The translations under genes were made by a program, and so were the position numbers. A stretch of 64,000 bases of DNA, taken from NCBI GenBank assembly GCA_963662155.1, contig OY759264.1, positions 9,325,988 through 9,389,987 of the forward strand, in the 5' to 3' direction. Below, piece after piece: positions 35,823 to 53,199 of this stretch. This stretch comes from Lamellibrachia columna (Eukaryota; Annelida; Polychaeta; Sabellida; Siboglinidae). Each line of letters begins with the position of its first letter. Position 1 is the first letter of the stretch. The notes under the pieces were generated by a model. The model had not been told where the DNA came from and ran no database searches. It worked only from the letters and a program-made list of their open reading frames with translations.

Positions 35823-36231
35823 CCCGCGCAAACAAATATTAAATAATAATACATTTTATCTGAAATTTCTGTAGAAAGGGCGGATTTGGACAATGGCATA
35901 AGCAAATTATAATTACTAAATTACATTGTTGCTTAGCAAACTATTTCTTCTTTCAAAAATATTTTGTTCGATGTCTATGCCACATAATTCAATAATTTGA
36001 ACACTGGAGGGTCATGTGATCATTTATTGTACCGATATTTTTTTGTCTTTGAACTTTTTTAAGTACAAGTACAAGTATAACATTATGTTGTGGATCAAGG
36101 ATCATTGCGTTGAGTATTTAAGCAAATCACCCAGCCGCAAAACGTTTAAGCTATGATGGAAAACTGTGCACGGAGGAATAAAGCAATTGACCCAAATGTA
36201 CAAACGACTGCAATGTAGAAGTTGACGCAGT
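35823..36231. other. No gene or repeat recognised
   Basis: AT-rich spacer between the microsatellite and the 27-bp array. Confidence 0.55.
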
Positions 36232-36588
36232 GAACACGGCACGTGACAGACCGGCGGCGAACACGGCACGTGACAGACCGGCGGCGAACACGGCACGTGA
36301 CAGACCGGCGGCGAACACGGCACGTGACAGACCGGCGGCGAACACGGCACGTCACAGACCGGCGGCGAACACGGCACGTCACAGACCGGCGGCGAACACG
36401 GCACGTCACAGACCGGCGGCGAACACGGCACGTCACAGACCGGCGGCGAACACGGCACGTCACAGACCGGCGGCGAACACGGCACGTCACAGACCGGCGG
36501 GGAACACGGCACGTCACAGACCGGCGGTGAACACGGCACGTCACAGACCGGCGGCGAACACGGCACGTCACAGACCGGTGGTGAACAG
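36232..36588. repeat. 27-bp minisatellite, 13 copies
   Basis: The unit contains GAACACGGCACGTCACAGAC followed by CGGCGGC. The first four copies have CACGTGAC and the next nine CACGTCAC, a clean block switch. The first type contains the E-box CACGTG. A nine-residue repeat in open frames on both strands is a by-product. Confidence 0.96.
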
Positions 36589-36709
36589 CTTAAAGGGAAT
36601 GCACAGCGATTGTCGTTGTTTAACTGTCATTTAGTTAGTTGTGTGTTCTCTATAATACACATGCCAAATTCTTTACATTTTTCTTTCTCAAAGTACATGT
36701 AAATTAACC

Positions 36710-36716
<7 letters not shown>

Positions 36717-36762
<46 letters not shown>
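36717..36762. repeat. (TA)n microsatellite
   Basis: About 22 perfect TA units. Confidence 0.95.
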
Positions 36763-36763
<1 letters not shown>

Positions 36764-36977
36764 TTCAGTAACAAATATTAAAACATGAAGTATATCATGG
36801 TTAATTTACCGTCCTAAATTGTATAAAACGTGAATTTTAATGTTTTATTTCACCTTCAACTATGAAGACGTAGTGATCTGCCATATTGTATTTCATCTCC
36901 AAATCGTGTATTTTTAATATATTTACAGATGAAATATCGCGATAGTAACACGTTTTGCAGGGACGTTATGTTTAATA

Positions 36978-38150
36978 ATACAACGGCCAGCCGTACTGAT
37001 ATCCACTCGACGTTCACAGACATATGTTTAACATAGGATTATCAGAACGAGGCTGCCGTGCTTTATCTGGATGGACAGATCACGGTAATAAGACTACCTG
37101 ACTGGTCTAAAGCATCTTACCGCGACATATCAACCAAATAACACACGGCAGCTTCGTTCTGAGAATCCATCTGATATTTGACTAATTTCGAACGCGACTG
37201 AGTACGCGGGTTGGCATAGACAAGCCACTGTTCGAACGCTCCGCGTGTTTTCGGTGATTGTTATGATTTACGTAATCTGCGTCAAACGTCCGCATCAGTT
37301 CCTTCGAAAAGTAGGAATGCTTCGTGAAACCGGCCAGCAGCACATTTACAAAAGTAAGAAGTGAAAAAGTTAATTAACCGTTCAAGAAGGGGAATAACAT
37401 ACTATTTGTTGATGTCATTCGAGTGTCATCAGCCATATAACATCATTCGTGCCTGTGGCACTCTTGACGTTATCTGGCTGGTGACACTCGTGACGTTATC
37501 TGGCTGGTGACACTCGTGACGTTATCTGGCTGGTAACACTCTCGCACATCAACAAACAGTGCATTATTCCCCAGTTATACAACGGCCAGCCGTGCTGATG
37601 TCAACTCGACCTTAATAAACGTATGTTTAACATAGGATTCTCAGAATGAGACAACCGTGCATTATCTGGGTGGATATATCACGGTAATAAGACTACTTGG
37701 TAGGTCTAGAGCATTTCACCGTGATATATCAACCCAGATAACACACGGTCGCCTCGCTCTGAGAATCTATCTATCGTTTGAATCATTTCGAACGCGACCG
37801 AATACGCGGTAGACACGCGATTGTTCGAGCGCTCTGCGTGTTTTCTCTGATTGTTGTGATTTACGTAATCTGCGTCAAACGTCCGCATCAGTTCCATCGA
37901 ACGCTACGAATACTTCGTGAAACCGGCCGAGCAGCATATTTACAAATGTAGAAAGTGAAAAAGTACGTAAAAGTGTTAATTTGCCGTTATATAACGGGAA
38001 TAACATACTGTTTTGTTGATGTCATACGAGTGTTATGAGCCAGATAACATCACGAGTGCTTCCTGCAGATAATATCCGTCACTCGTGATATTATCTGGCT
38101 CATAACATTCCAATGATATCAACAAATAGTATTATTCCCGAACCAACTGA
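36978..38150. repeat. 599-bp element in tandem duplicate, each with two long hairpins
   Basis: Copy 1 begins at 36978 and copy 2 at 37577 with ATACAACGGCCAGCCGT. Each has a first hairpin with arms of about 52 bp (37036-37088 with 37117-37168; 37635-37687 with 37716-37768), a unique spacer containing ATGATTTACGTAATCTGCGT or the matching variant, and a second hairpin with arms of about 60 bp (copy 2: 37996-38058 with 38080-38139). In copy 1 the right arm of the second hairpin has a 26-bp piece (contains GTTATCTGGCTGGTGACACT) repeated three times. No coding sequence is present. It resembles a MITE or foldback element, class unknown. Confidence 0.75.
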
Positions 38151-38224
38151 GGCGTTATAAGTATTAACAAATTTAATGCAGCAGTATTTTGTAAAATAGT
38201 GAAATGACAATCGTTGTACATTCC

Positions 38225-38600
38225 CTTTAATAATAATAATAATAGCAATAATAATTAATAATAATAATAATTGACTTCTATGGCGCCTATATCCTCAGGA
38301 ACCTGAGCTCAGAGGCGCAACAAAACAGAATCAGTAAGCGTAATCGTGAACAGGGACGCGCAAAAGTCAGTATCAGAACAAGGGACAACCGAAGATTTAT
38401 GGTGGAAATGCAATTTGGAGTAAATATGACTCGAGTTGTTTTCGGAAGGTAGCTGTAGTTTCAGATGTTTTCAAAGTGGTGGAGAGTTCATTCCAGACCC
38501 TAGACGCAGCGACAGAGAAAGCACGTTTGCCCAAGTTAAGCTTAGTTTTAGGAACAATAAGCTATCGTGAAATGGATGATGTGAGCTGCCTAGAGATACT
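38225..38600 (-). mobile_element. CR1/L2-like LINE 3' end, 5'-truncated
   Basis: On the minus strand the translation gives IVPKTKLNLGKRAFSVAA, then SRVWNELSTTLK and TFRKQLESYLLQIAFPP before a stop. This is the C-terminus of CR1/L2-type reverse transcriptase proteins. One frame change is present. A short 3' UTR follows (contains GAGGATATAGGCGCCATAG), ending in an ATT-rich microsatellite at 38225-38275, the usual tail of these elements. Confidence 0.85.
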
Positions 38601-42705
<4,105 letters not shown>

Positions 42706-43129
42706 TAATATGTATAATAATTCAAATCAACAATGACTTAGAAAGTATATACAGCTGTAGTTTCGTTGCGCCTAGGACACATTTGGAGATAATTTTTGAG
42801 CTAACCGTTTTTACACGATATCACAAAAAAATGGGTAAATTCACATAAAACCATGTTTGCCAATAATATCAAAATCATCAAAATCATCTTACTTTGTTTT
42901 GAATTGTTATTGAAAATAAACGCTAGCATTAATAATCTCAAACAGTGGAACAGTTCTTTTATTAAAACTTTTTTTTATTGCATTCCAGTTTTGTGCGATC
43001 GCGAGTTATACGGAGTATTGATTTGATTTACTTCATTTAACGGGAAGTAATTCGAATCAAAACGCTGTGTAACAGAGGACGAATTCCAAATGTCATCCGT
43101 CTATACTATGTGTTGTCAAACAAAACAGA
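42706..43129. other. No gene or repeat recognised
   Basis: AT-rich spacer. Confidence 0.6.
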
Positions 43130-43870
43130 CGAAGCGGCAGATTCGCCAACAAAGCGACGACGTCGCCGCCATGGTGACAAACCCTGCCTGTCGCCCAATG
43201 CTGAGAGTCTGATGAGATGAGAGACGATGAGAGTCTGTGACGCAGGAATAAGTGCGAACGTGATCAGTGGACTCGTCAAACCTCCCCGGGCTCAATTATC
43301 ACGCGTCTGTCTAACAGGCACAAAGGTCGCTCTCACACCCTCTCAACACGTGATTAATGAACACTCCCCGCCTACAAATTACCTCCATTTTATACACGAT
43401 TTGGCCGCCAATTGTCGCTTGGGACGTCGCAAAATGGTCCCACGACACCGGCGAATCACTGTCAAATGAAAAAGCTGAGCGCTTGAACGAGTTGGTGAGT
43501 CGGGAGGAATAAACGTCGCTCGCTTCGTGCGCGATAATCGAAAAAGACTCCCCTGGCGCGGGATAAATGTCGGCGTCGGTCACGAGTCAGTGACGTTATC
43601 AAGACGCACAGCGCATGCGCGACGGTGGCGGCGAGTCTAGTTAACTACAAAGCGGCGATTTCGAGGCAACTTCGCCGGCGAAGCCTGAAATTAAGTGGAT
43701 ATTGAATGCTGTTTTACCGACTCGTTGATAAACTGCTAAACGGCTGAGCGAACGCGGAAACCGCGCCACTGGAGCGGTGCGGAGATGGCGTGACGTCACA
43801 CACACGACCACGGCGTAGACAGGATAGCCACAGTGGAGAGAATCGGCGTTAGTTACGGTCGAAATTATTG
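43130..43870. promoter_or_regulatory. CpG-rich island with NRF1-like and CRE motifs
   Basis: The region is markedly richer in G+C and CpG than its flanks and free of repeats. It holds GCGCATGCGC at 43611-43620 (NRF1-type), a perfect CRE TGACGTCA at 43791-43798, a half CRE GTGACGTTA near 43590 and a GCCGCCATGG (YY1-like on the minus strand) near 43164. A promoter or enhancer is plausible. No exon of a known gene follows on either side. Confidence 0.35.
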
Positions 43871-44504
43871 TTTTAATAAGCAATAATTAAATCTCAAAAT
43901 GGCAACGACAGGGATTTTCGTGGTTCTCGTGGGCGATTCTGGTTGTGTTTAAATACACGCAACTTCCTTTCACAAAGGCAACTCATCCCAGTATTCACAA
44001 TACCCGCAGTAAAATGGATTGGATCAAACTAAAAAATTTCAAAATTATATCACTTCAAAAAATCACAAATTACTCAGCATAAATAGAGAAAAAAATATCC
44101 CCTGACCTTGAACGTTATTGATTCTTCACTCTAATGTATATCATCCGTCATAAACACGTGATTGGTTTTGATCCACCATCGGTGTCCGCCTCGATTTAAC
44201 CCACACCGAAGCAAATCAACGGTTTGACCGACAATTGAAGCCCTCCTAAATTTAACCCACCGTCGACACCCGCCTCGTCTGGTGTCAGACTAGTTTTGTT
44301 TATTTCCATTGAAACCGATTCAAAAATCAGATAAACAATTCCACAATGTACGCGAAGTTACAATATGGTTTTAATTAAAACTGTACACTTTGATATGTAT
44401 CGTGTCTCTGACGTCAACTTATGCAGTAATGCTTTCGAGAAAATCAACATTGAAGGTGCGCCTCGTCATTTGTCTCACACACCAGCCGAATGTTTGTCTT
44501 CGTA
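43871..44504. other. No gene supported
   Basis: AT-rich sequence. A 17-codon frame at 43899-43952 is discussed among the rejected items. Confidence 0.55.
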
Positions 44505-45196
44505 CACGGGGATCCTTCCGTCATTCACACAGGGGATCCTTCCGTCATTCACACAAGGGATCCTTCCGTCAATTAACACAGGGGATCCTTCCGTCATTCA
44601 CACAGGGGATGCTTCCGTCACTGACACAGGGGAACCTTCCGTCACTGACACAGGGGATCTTTCCATCACTGACACAGGGGATCCTTCCATCACTGACACA
44701 GGGATCCTTCCATCACTGACACAGGGGATCCTTCCATCACTGACACAGGGATCCTTCCATCACTGACACAGGGGATCCTTCCATCACTGACACATGGATC
44801 CTTCCATCACTGATACAGGGATCCTTCTATCACTGACATAGGGATCCTTCCGTCACTGACACAGGGATCCTTCCATCACTGACACAGAGGATCCTTCCAT
44901 CACTGGCACAGGGATCCTTCCATCACTGACACAGGGGATCCTTCCATCACTGACACAGGGGATCATTCCATCACTGACACAGGGGTTCCTTCCATCACTG
45001 ACACCGGGGATCCTTCCATCACTGACACAGGGGATCCTTCCATCACTGACACAGACGATCCTTCCATCACTGACACAGACGATCCTTCCATCACTGACAC
45101 AGGGGGATCCCTCCATCACTGACACAGGGGATCCTTCCTTCACTGACAAGAGGATCCTTCCATCACTGACACAGGGGATTCTTCCATCACTGACAC
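44505..45196. repeat. 24-bp minisatellite, about 28 copies
   Basis: The unit is GGGGATCCTTCCATCACTGA followed by CACA, with a BamHI site in most copies and 22-25 bp length variants; the left copies have CCGTCATTCACACA. Open frames on both strands change frame with the length variants and are not genes. Confidence 0.95.
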
Positions 45197-45359
45197 GTGT
45201 ATGTCAACAACCAGCAACCAGAAATGTAAACCTGTGCGTAGTAGAAATGTCGTACTCTACAAAATTGCCTTTTTCAAAAAAATTTAAACAAATGTTCAGG
45301 GTGTCACCATTATTCTTGAAAGGGGTTTCAGCTTTATTCGTATGACACGTACCCGGAAA

Positions 45360-45725
45360 TAAAATAGTGATCCGTCCCCGCATCCAACCCGCGCCTCCGT
45401 TCGACCCAAACATCGCCGCCATCTTGTTCAATTAGAGGCCGGCGCATTTATCAAACGTTATTGTTCCGTTCACGCCTCGGTGAACTATGACTGCACTCTA
45501 ATAATGGCGTGTTTTTATTGCGGCTCGTTCACGTTGATGGATGTAGCGGGGACGCTGACGCTCCACGCAGCGTCCCTCTCAGGGCTGACTCGTCCGTCCC
45601 GCACGCGACGTTGCACGCGTCATCTCACAATGGGCTCGTGCACCTGCGCACTAATTGAATCACGTGACGAGGGACCGCGCGGGGGGCGGCGACATGGGTG
45701 TGAACGAGGGAGGCACCCTCGTAAT
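45360..45725. promoter_or_regulatory. CpG-rich segment with a YY1-type motif
   Basis: On the minus strand CAAGATGGCGGC is read at 45426-45415, a YY1-type core often found at start codons near transcription starts. It is followed on that strand by a GC-rich open stretch (MAAMFGSNGGAGW) and a GGTACGT donor-like site near 45350. Further CpG-rich sequence lies at 45540-45700. This could be a minus-strand first exon, but no downstream exon was found. Confidence 0.25.
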
Positions 45726-45892
45726 GTCATTTGTAAACAGTGTATTAAATGAGGGAGTTGTGATCGTGGACACGAGTAGAGAGTTATGTCCGCAGCGAAG
45801 TGAATACAGTGTTTGTCCAGTGAGTATTTGTACGTTTGTACTTATACGAACACACGTACGTACGTGCGTGAGTGCGTGTGTGCGTGCGTGCG

Positions 45893-46262
<370 letters not shown>

Positions 46263-46667
46263 CACACGTACATACATACGTACGTACGACATACGTGCAT
46301 ACGTACATAAAAAAATATTATGGAATAATTAAAACAAGTTCATCAAGGTCACCGCGTGTGATAAAACACAATTTTGTTCTGGCTATCAAGACTTTTAATG
46401 ATGTTTCGCCCAAGGCCAGGCATGCGAGAGGACGCTTGGATTATTTAATAAGCACGATGACGTTTCGCCGTGCACAGCGTATATCAACAAACGGGCGCCG
46501 TCACCCAAGTTATTTTGTCGTCATTGTATAGCATATTATATATTGGAGTATAACATATATAGTGTGGAAATTAGAGCAAACATTAAGTGACAATGTTACA
46601 CTTTCTTTAATTAGTTATTTGCCACATTTTGGAATTGTTGCGTAGTCCATTGCTGAGTTTTTATTTG
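46263..46667. other. No gene or repeat recognised
   Basis: Unique spacer. Confidence 0.6.
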
Positions 46668-46828
46668 ATTGATTGATTGGTTGGTTGGTTGGTTGATTGG
46701 TTGTTTGGTTGGTTGGTTGGTTGGTTGGTTGGTTGGTTGGTTGGTTGGTTGGTTGGTTGGTTGGTTGGTTGGTTGGTTGGTTGGTTGGTTGGTTGGTTGG
46801 TTGGTTGGTTGGTTGGTTGGTTGGTCGG
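46668..46828. repeat. (GGTT)n microsatellite, about 38 copies
   Basis: Perfect GGTT over most of the length with GATT variants at the left. Confidence 0.97.
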
Positions 46829-48598
46829 CTGATTAAAACACTATCGCGGAATTTCCTGCACTTGTGGATGTTTCACTTGAGCTGCCTTAACTCTCTGTCC
46901 ACTGATGTAAAACATCAAGGTTCAATTACACACTAGTTAAACAATACTAGTACACACAACTTGCAGATAAGAGAGCTTTCCAGGCTGGGAACAAAAGCAA
47001 TCCGGTGACGTCTTGCTGAAATTCATCGGCTTTTTTTTAATCGCGGGCATTTTTAAAAATAACTTTTCCAACAAGTTATTGCACCAATCTGTTGCATATA
47101 TGTCTGTCATTGTTTTTATTTTATTAATCATAATCGTTAGTACATCCTCTAGCCACCAGTCGTCCTGACCTGGCGCTCCTATCGGACAGTTCCCGCACTA
47201 CCACGACCACGTATAACCGACAGCAATCGCGAAGCGCTTGTCAGCTGCGCCTGGACCGATTTCCGACTATCGAGTTTTATAGCCGGCCATTACGGCGTGA
47301 GCGGGCCCCCCGGCCTAGCGGACATCGATGCCTCGAACGTCTTCATCAAAGGCGACCGGCCACCGCAGACGCGATGTTTATCAGCGGACTCAGGTGCGAC
47401 GGACCGACAGGTCGAGAAGAACTGCCATCAGAGAGCGCGGCGCACCTGCAGGAGACTTCAACCTGCACGCGCCGCCGGGGGCAGCGACTGTCGCGCGACC
47501 GACACGCAGGAGCCGCCAAGACGGGGACACGCACGTCGCAGCCGTCCGGAGCGGCGCAGTCGCGCGGATCGCCCGCGGCCCCGTGCGAGATCAGTGTTGG
47601 TTTCGCCACTGGCGGCAAGGTCGACGGTTTTCGGTGCTTCGCGTTAAATCACGCCTGCGATTTTCTGTGAACGTATGTCGACTCGTAGGATTTCGTTTTC
47701 CGGCAAATCGATGAGTAATTGTTCACTCGCAAAGAAAATCGAGCGAATGTTTGTCTTTCAACTGACATGAGATGTTCGGTAAAAAAAAAATTAAGGAAAT
47801 TACTCAGATTCAAGCTGCCCAATGTTGCCATTCCGAAGATTATACATTGTTTAGGTTAGACTATTTGTAGCATTTTGCCATTTAGATAGACACTCAATTA
47901 TCGCCCAGGAAATGCGCATTTTATTTTTAAGAGATTTGTATCCGCAGCTCGAAGAGAAATGTTATCCTTAGCAGAAGTGACCACATATGTCGGTCGGAAA
48001 CACCACTACACAAACAACGGTCAGCTTTGCGGTAGGAACTATGGCCTACTTCGTACAACGCAGATAGTGTTGTTCACATTAATAAAGTCTACACGTATGA
48101 CCAAATGAAAAGGTAATTTCAAACGGTGCGCAGCGACGCACATTAAGGATTATGACAGGGTATTCGGGCCATAAATGCGATTGCATAAACGTGACACTTC
48201 TAGAACCAATCACAACCTTTCTTTTGATCATGACACTTTTGAGCTGTACATGAGGAATATATAGGGGCTTAGAAATAATATCGCACAGCGAAAGATCTGG
48301 TACCAGCGAGGAAAATACACTCAGAGAATTAGCTAACCTATCTTTACCGAAACAAATTTACTGAAATAAACATAAACAAACAAACAAACACTTTTTATTT
48401 ATTTACAAAGGAAGGGTTGTACAATTTAACATATTGTATCACCGAATTCATTACGCAATTATTTTTTACACGGTTCGCTTTCCATCAGTTTATCTAGCAT
48501 ATTCCTAGTTTTCCTATTCCTTTTCCTCGGTCGCTCCCCTCCTTTACCTATCCGTGGTTCCTTCAATTAGATTGTGCCTCGCATTCCAATAGGAGGAG
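46829..48598. other. No gene supported; GC-rich island at about 47150-47660
   Basis: The island is CpG-rich and repeat-free, with overlapping open frames in several registers but no recognisable domain. It is a candidate regulatory element or noncoding exon. The rest is AT-rich; (AAAC) units lie near 48370. Confidence 0.45.
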
Positions 48599-49110
48599 TT
48601 ACGCGTCATTCAGATATATGCACCGACACAAGATCACTGAGCTGAAGAAGTTGAAGTGAATTCAACTTCAATAAGAGAAGACAGATCGGAATATACTACT
48701 TTAATGGGAGATTTTTCAACGACAATGTGGGAAAGAGAAAGAGAAAGCATTAGCCTGTTGCATGCCTTTGAACATTTGGATACGGATAAAGAAACAAACA
48801 AAAACACTAATATATCAAATGAAGGCCAGCTAGTTATTACTAACAAACATTAAGAAAACTAAGCACTGAACACAGCCTAAACGGACTTATACCAAAACAT
48901 ATTTCATCATCACAAGTGAAAGAGGAACTGTAGATCAATGTGAAATAATATCAAGAGTGAATGTTGGAAGTTAGCACAGTTTAATGAAAGCCACAAAAAT
49001 ATATCAAAAAAGGTGGCAAGAATGAAAATAATAAAACTTCCAAAAGAACAATCAATAAACAAACTATGTCTACAGGGCCACGCAAGGATAAGAAACCAAG
49101 AAAACAAACA
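48599..49110 (+). mobile_element. RTE-like LINE remnant, endonuclease part
   Basis: The plus strand translates as LRVIQIYAPTQDH, a stop, AEEVE, then a TTLMGDFSTTMW block and NEGQLVITNKH. This is the pattern of the apurinic-type endonuclease of RTE/CFDP2-like LINEs (VIQVYAPT, then GDFNAKIG), here with the key Asn of GDFN replaced by Ser and one in-frame stop. Sequence to 49110 is consistent with further decayed LINE. Upstream and RT parts are missing. Confidence 0.6.
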
Positions 49111-49386
49111 TGTTTTTAGAAATAATTGTACTCTTTGTTGTTTTAGTAATGTTGCTCTGTGTAATTGTACTTCTCGTGAAAACTTACAATAGATTATTGA
49201 TTTGACTATTTAATTATATCAAAACAACATAACGTTTCATCTTTTAAGAAATATTAGATTGTCCAGGTTTCGTATCCTTTCTATACAACATTCTTTTCCT
49301 CCTCATCTAGAGTTGTGGCTCGAAGTTTTCCACACTATAGTGGTTGGTTTATCTGAGTTTGCGTCGTCGCTATAAACACTGGAGTT
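49111..49386. other. No gene or repeat recognised
   Basis: AT-rich spacer. Confidence 0.6.
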
Positions 49387-49835
49387 CTTATGAGGTACTC
49401 TTGTACAGCACGGAACAGCTTATGATGTACTCTTGTACAGCACGGAACAGCTTATGACGTACTCTTGTACAGCACGGAACAGCTTATGATGTACTCTTGT
49501 ACAGCACGGAACAGCTTATGATGTACTCTTGTACAGCACGGAACAGCTTATGATGTACTCTTGTACAGCACGGAACAGCTTATGATGTACTCTTGTACAG
49601 CACGGAACAGCTTATGATGTACTCTTGTACAGCACGGAACAGCTTATGATGTACTCTTGTACAGCACGGAACAGCTTATGATGTACTCTTGTACAGCACG
49701 GAACAGCTTATGATGTACTCTTGTACAGCACGGAACAGCTTATGATGTACTCTTGTACAGCACGGAACAGCTTATGATGTACTCTTGTACAGCACGGAAC
49801 AGCTTATGATGTACTCTTGTACAGCACGGAACAGC
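49387..49835. repeat. 32-bp minisatellite, 14 copies
   Basis: The unit contains TATGATGTACTCTTGTACAG and CACGGAACAGCT. Nearly all copies are identical. Each carries TGTACTCTTGTACA, a short inverted repeat with a 4-base loop, read differently from array A although the unit length is the same. Confidence 0.97.
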
Positions 49836-50651
<816 letters not shown>

Positions 50652-53199
50652 GGGGTTCAGAGGGCCATAGATGTGATGTGCTGTGATCAGGACAATGTCT
50701 TGGTGATGGTGACACCCAGAAGAGTTATACTATCTGTACGTTGTAATTCCTTTTTCATAAAGGGAAAAAGGAATTATAATTTGCATATATTTCTATAGAT
50801 TTTTTGTCTAAAGGCAGAGTGTTGGCAGGTGTTTGTCATGGTTAGTCGGTGATGTTTGTCATGGTTGGTCGGTTATGTGTGTCAAAATTTATGCATTTTG
50901 TTTTTATAATTTCCCAAGGTGTAAGGTATTATATAACCTTGTATATTATATAAATTGTATACATGTTGGGTAGTGTGTGAATTATATTGCTTTTTACAAC
51001 CATGTCAATGCATTTTAATACTATATAACTTGTTCTGAAGAAGGCGGTAACGTGATGTTTCAACGCTGCTTTTTTCACGTTGTGACGACGTAATTGCGAC
51101 CATACAAATTCTTGGTGCGTAAAACGTAAAAAGTCATCGTTGTCGCAACCACATCGCTACGTGTCAGCCACGCGGTAACTACGTATATTTGCAAGCTTGG
51201 TTTTTGGTGCTCTTACTTTGGACGAAACGTCTGTTTGAAAGAAAATATGTTTTGATCAGTTATTTCGTCTTCCCTGTTAAATAATCCATTGTTTGTGGTT
51301 CGTCGTTCATTGTTATCTCCGCGTGGTGATTCATATCATAATTATATTGGTTTGATCAGACGTTTCTCTCCAGTTAATGCCGATGTTCTTCAGTGAGTTC
51401 GACAAGTTTGTGGAATAAAATGAGACGAAGACTGCGATCTTCTTTTTGTTCTAACTTATCACACGAATTAACGATAATCGCATCTATATTCCGACCACTG
51501 CTTTTGTCATATGATAGCTTTTGTATTTCAAACATTGTTACTTCGCCGAGTTTCTTTTTGTCTTCAACTATTCAATAGCAGATATTATTTTCGTTTCACT
51601 GAGGAATATGGATACTTTTCAAATCATCAGTTTCAGCCTCGTCGTTGTGAGGACGTCGTTGTGAGGACGTCGTTGCGAGGACGTCGTTGTGAGGACGCCG
51701 TTGTGAGAACGTTTGATGGGTTTGTGTCTTGCTACGTGTGTTGTTGTTTTCGTGACAGTGGACAACATACATACGCACAAATAAGAAAGAATCGCGAAAC
51801 AGTCGAAGTTCATCCTACGATGGTGTGCCCGCGCACGGTGTACAACATGGTGTACAACATGGTGTACAACATGGAGTTCACGATTCTATCGATAAACGTC
51901 CGAATGTAATCTAGCATATTAAGATGATTATATTATTACTGCGTGAATAAAAATGTACTTTTTAACTCAACTTTTAAACAAACATGGTCTACTCGTTTTT
52001 TATCGTAAAATCAAGTTATATAGTATAAACTATATATTCTAACATAATACTGACCGCCTAAATGAAGTAGAAGCAATTTTGAAATCAACACTTCAATGTT
52101 TACAAAACTATACGTCGCTGGAAAATTCATCGAGCCAGCACATCATCCGTAACGGAACGGGCTGATACAGCAAATAGCGTTCATTGATGCTGTATGTAAT
52201 GATGTTTAGATAAGTAAGTTATTTCGTCTGCTAACGACAATCGAAACGAATAACCTGTAGATGAACAGTCGAAATCATGCATCATCAGTTGACACACGCA
52301 ATTTGAAAGTTGATTAAACATTAAAAATGACAATACGTACAATCGATAATTGTTTCACTTCGTCTTTCAACCAATCTCAAAGCATTGATTCGGGAGTGTA
52401 CACATCCCGTGCCATGTGATATTGCGATTCATCTTGCACCAATTCTATATTTTCCGATATGCAGCCGATGCGATGGGTCCGTCGAAGACAAGGGACTACT
52501 GTAATCATCTTACAACGAACTGTTTCGTGTATACGGCTAAACTGTATTAGTACTACCTTATCTATAATGCCACGCGTTTTCTTCTGTCGTAATAGTTGTT
52601 TTTGAAGTTGTAGGCATCATTTGGTTTTGACGTGGTCGGAGGATTAAGCCCCGCCTTCTCTGTAGCAGGTAAACACCGATTTTCGAAGGTCGCCAATTTC
52701 GACCGTTTCCAACAAAATACAAACACACGTTTCGGGCTTATTATACGTGTTTCGACGGGCTGCATACACTGAACATATTAATTCTAGTACCATTATATTA
52801 ATAAACACAAAAATAAAGGAGGATCAGATCAACTCGTTTTAAAGAAATTTAACTCCGTAAGATCGTTTTAAAGTAAAATGTCTAGACACATATACAGACT
52901 ATTGATAAATCGTCATCGCAGTCACTACGGTTTTATTGGTATTACTGACAATAATTGGACGATTTACTAGAGAAGAAACATGAACACATCAGCGTAACAA
53001 ACAACGACTGCAGATAATCACCCGGCCACTTCATTAAGGCATGACAGAATACGCAATAAAAACTACAACAGCCGTTCGATATCATAACTTTCGGGGCGGA
53101 CACAGAAAAACTGTCCAAAGATGATTAATTCACTCGAGGAGGCCACGTGGAAGACGACGAGGATGTCGCTGTGATTGTGAGCGGTTCTTTGATGATGTG
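50652..53199. other. About 2.5 kb without a recognised gene
   Basis: Contains a 14-bp tandem repeat (CGTCGTTGTGAGGA, five imperfect copies) at 51640-51707, a 12-bp TACAACATGGTG triplet near 51840-51872, and the dispersed repeat at 51998. Otherwise unique AT-rich sequence. Confidence 0.55.
51998..52045 (+). repeat. Short dispersed repeat with palindromic core, copy 3
   Basis: ATCGTAAAATCAAGTTATAT, AGTATAAACTATATA and ATTCTAAC closely match the copy at 2692-2745. Confidence 0.5.

Noticed and set aside
43899..43952. Short ATG frame reading IFVVLVGDSG, like the P-loop start of a Rab GTPase
   Set aside because: It stops after 17 codons, has no GT donor of quality at the right place and lacks the Lys-Ser/Thr of the P-loop; most likely chance.
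46668..46828. GGTT run as an interstitial telomere
   Set aside because: The unit is a plain GGTT tetranucleotide, not the animal telomere hexamer TTAGGG.
47297..47714. Overlapping frames of 90-128 codons in the GC-rich island
   Set aside because: Several frames are open at once because AT-rich stops are rare there; composition is Arg/Ala-rich with no domain.
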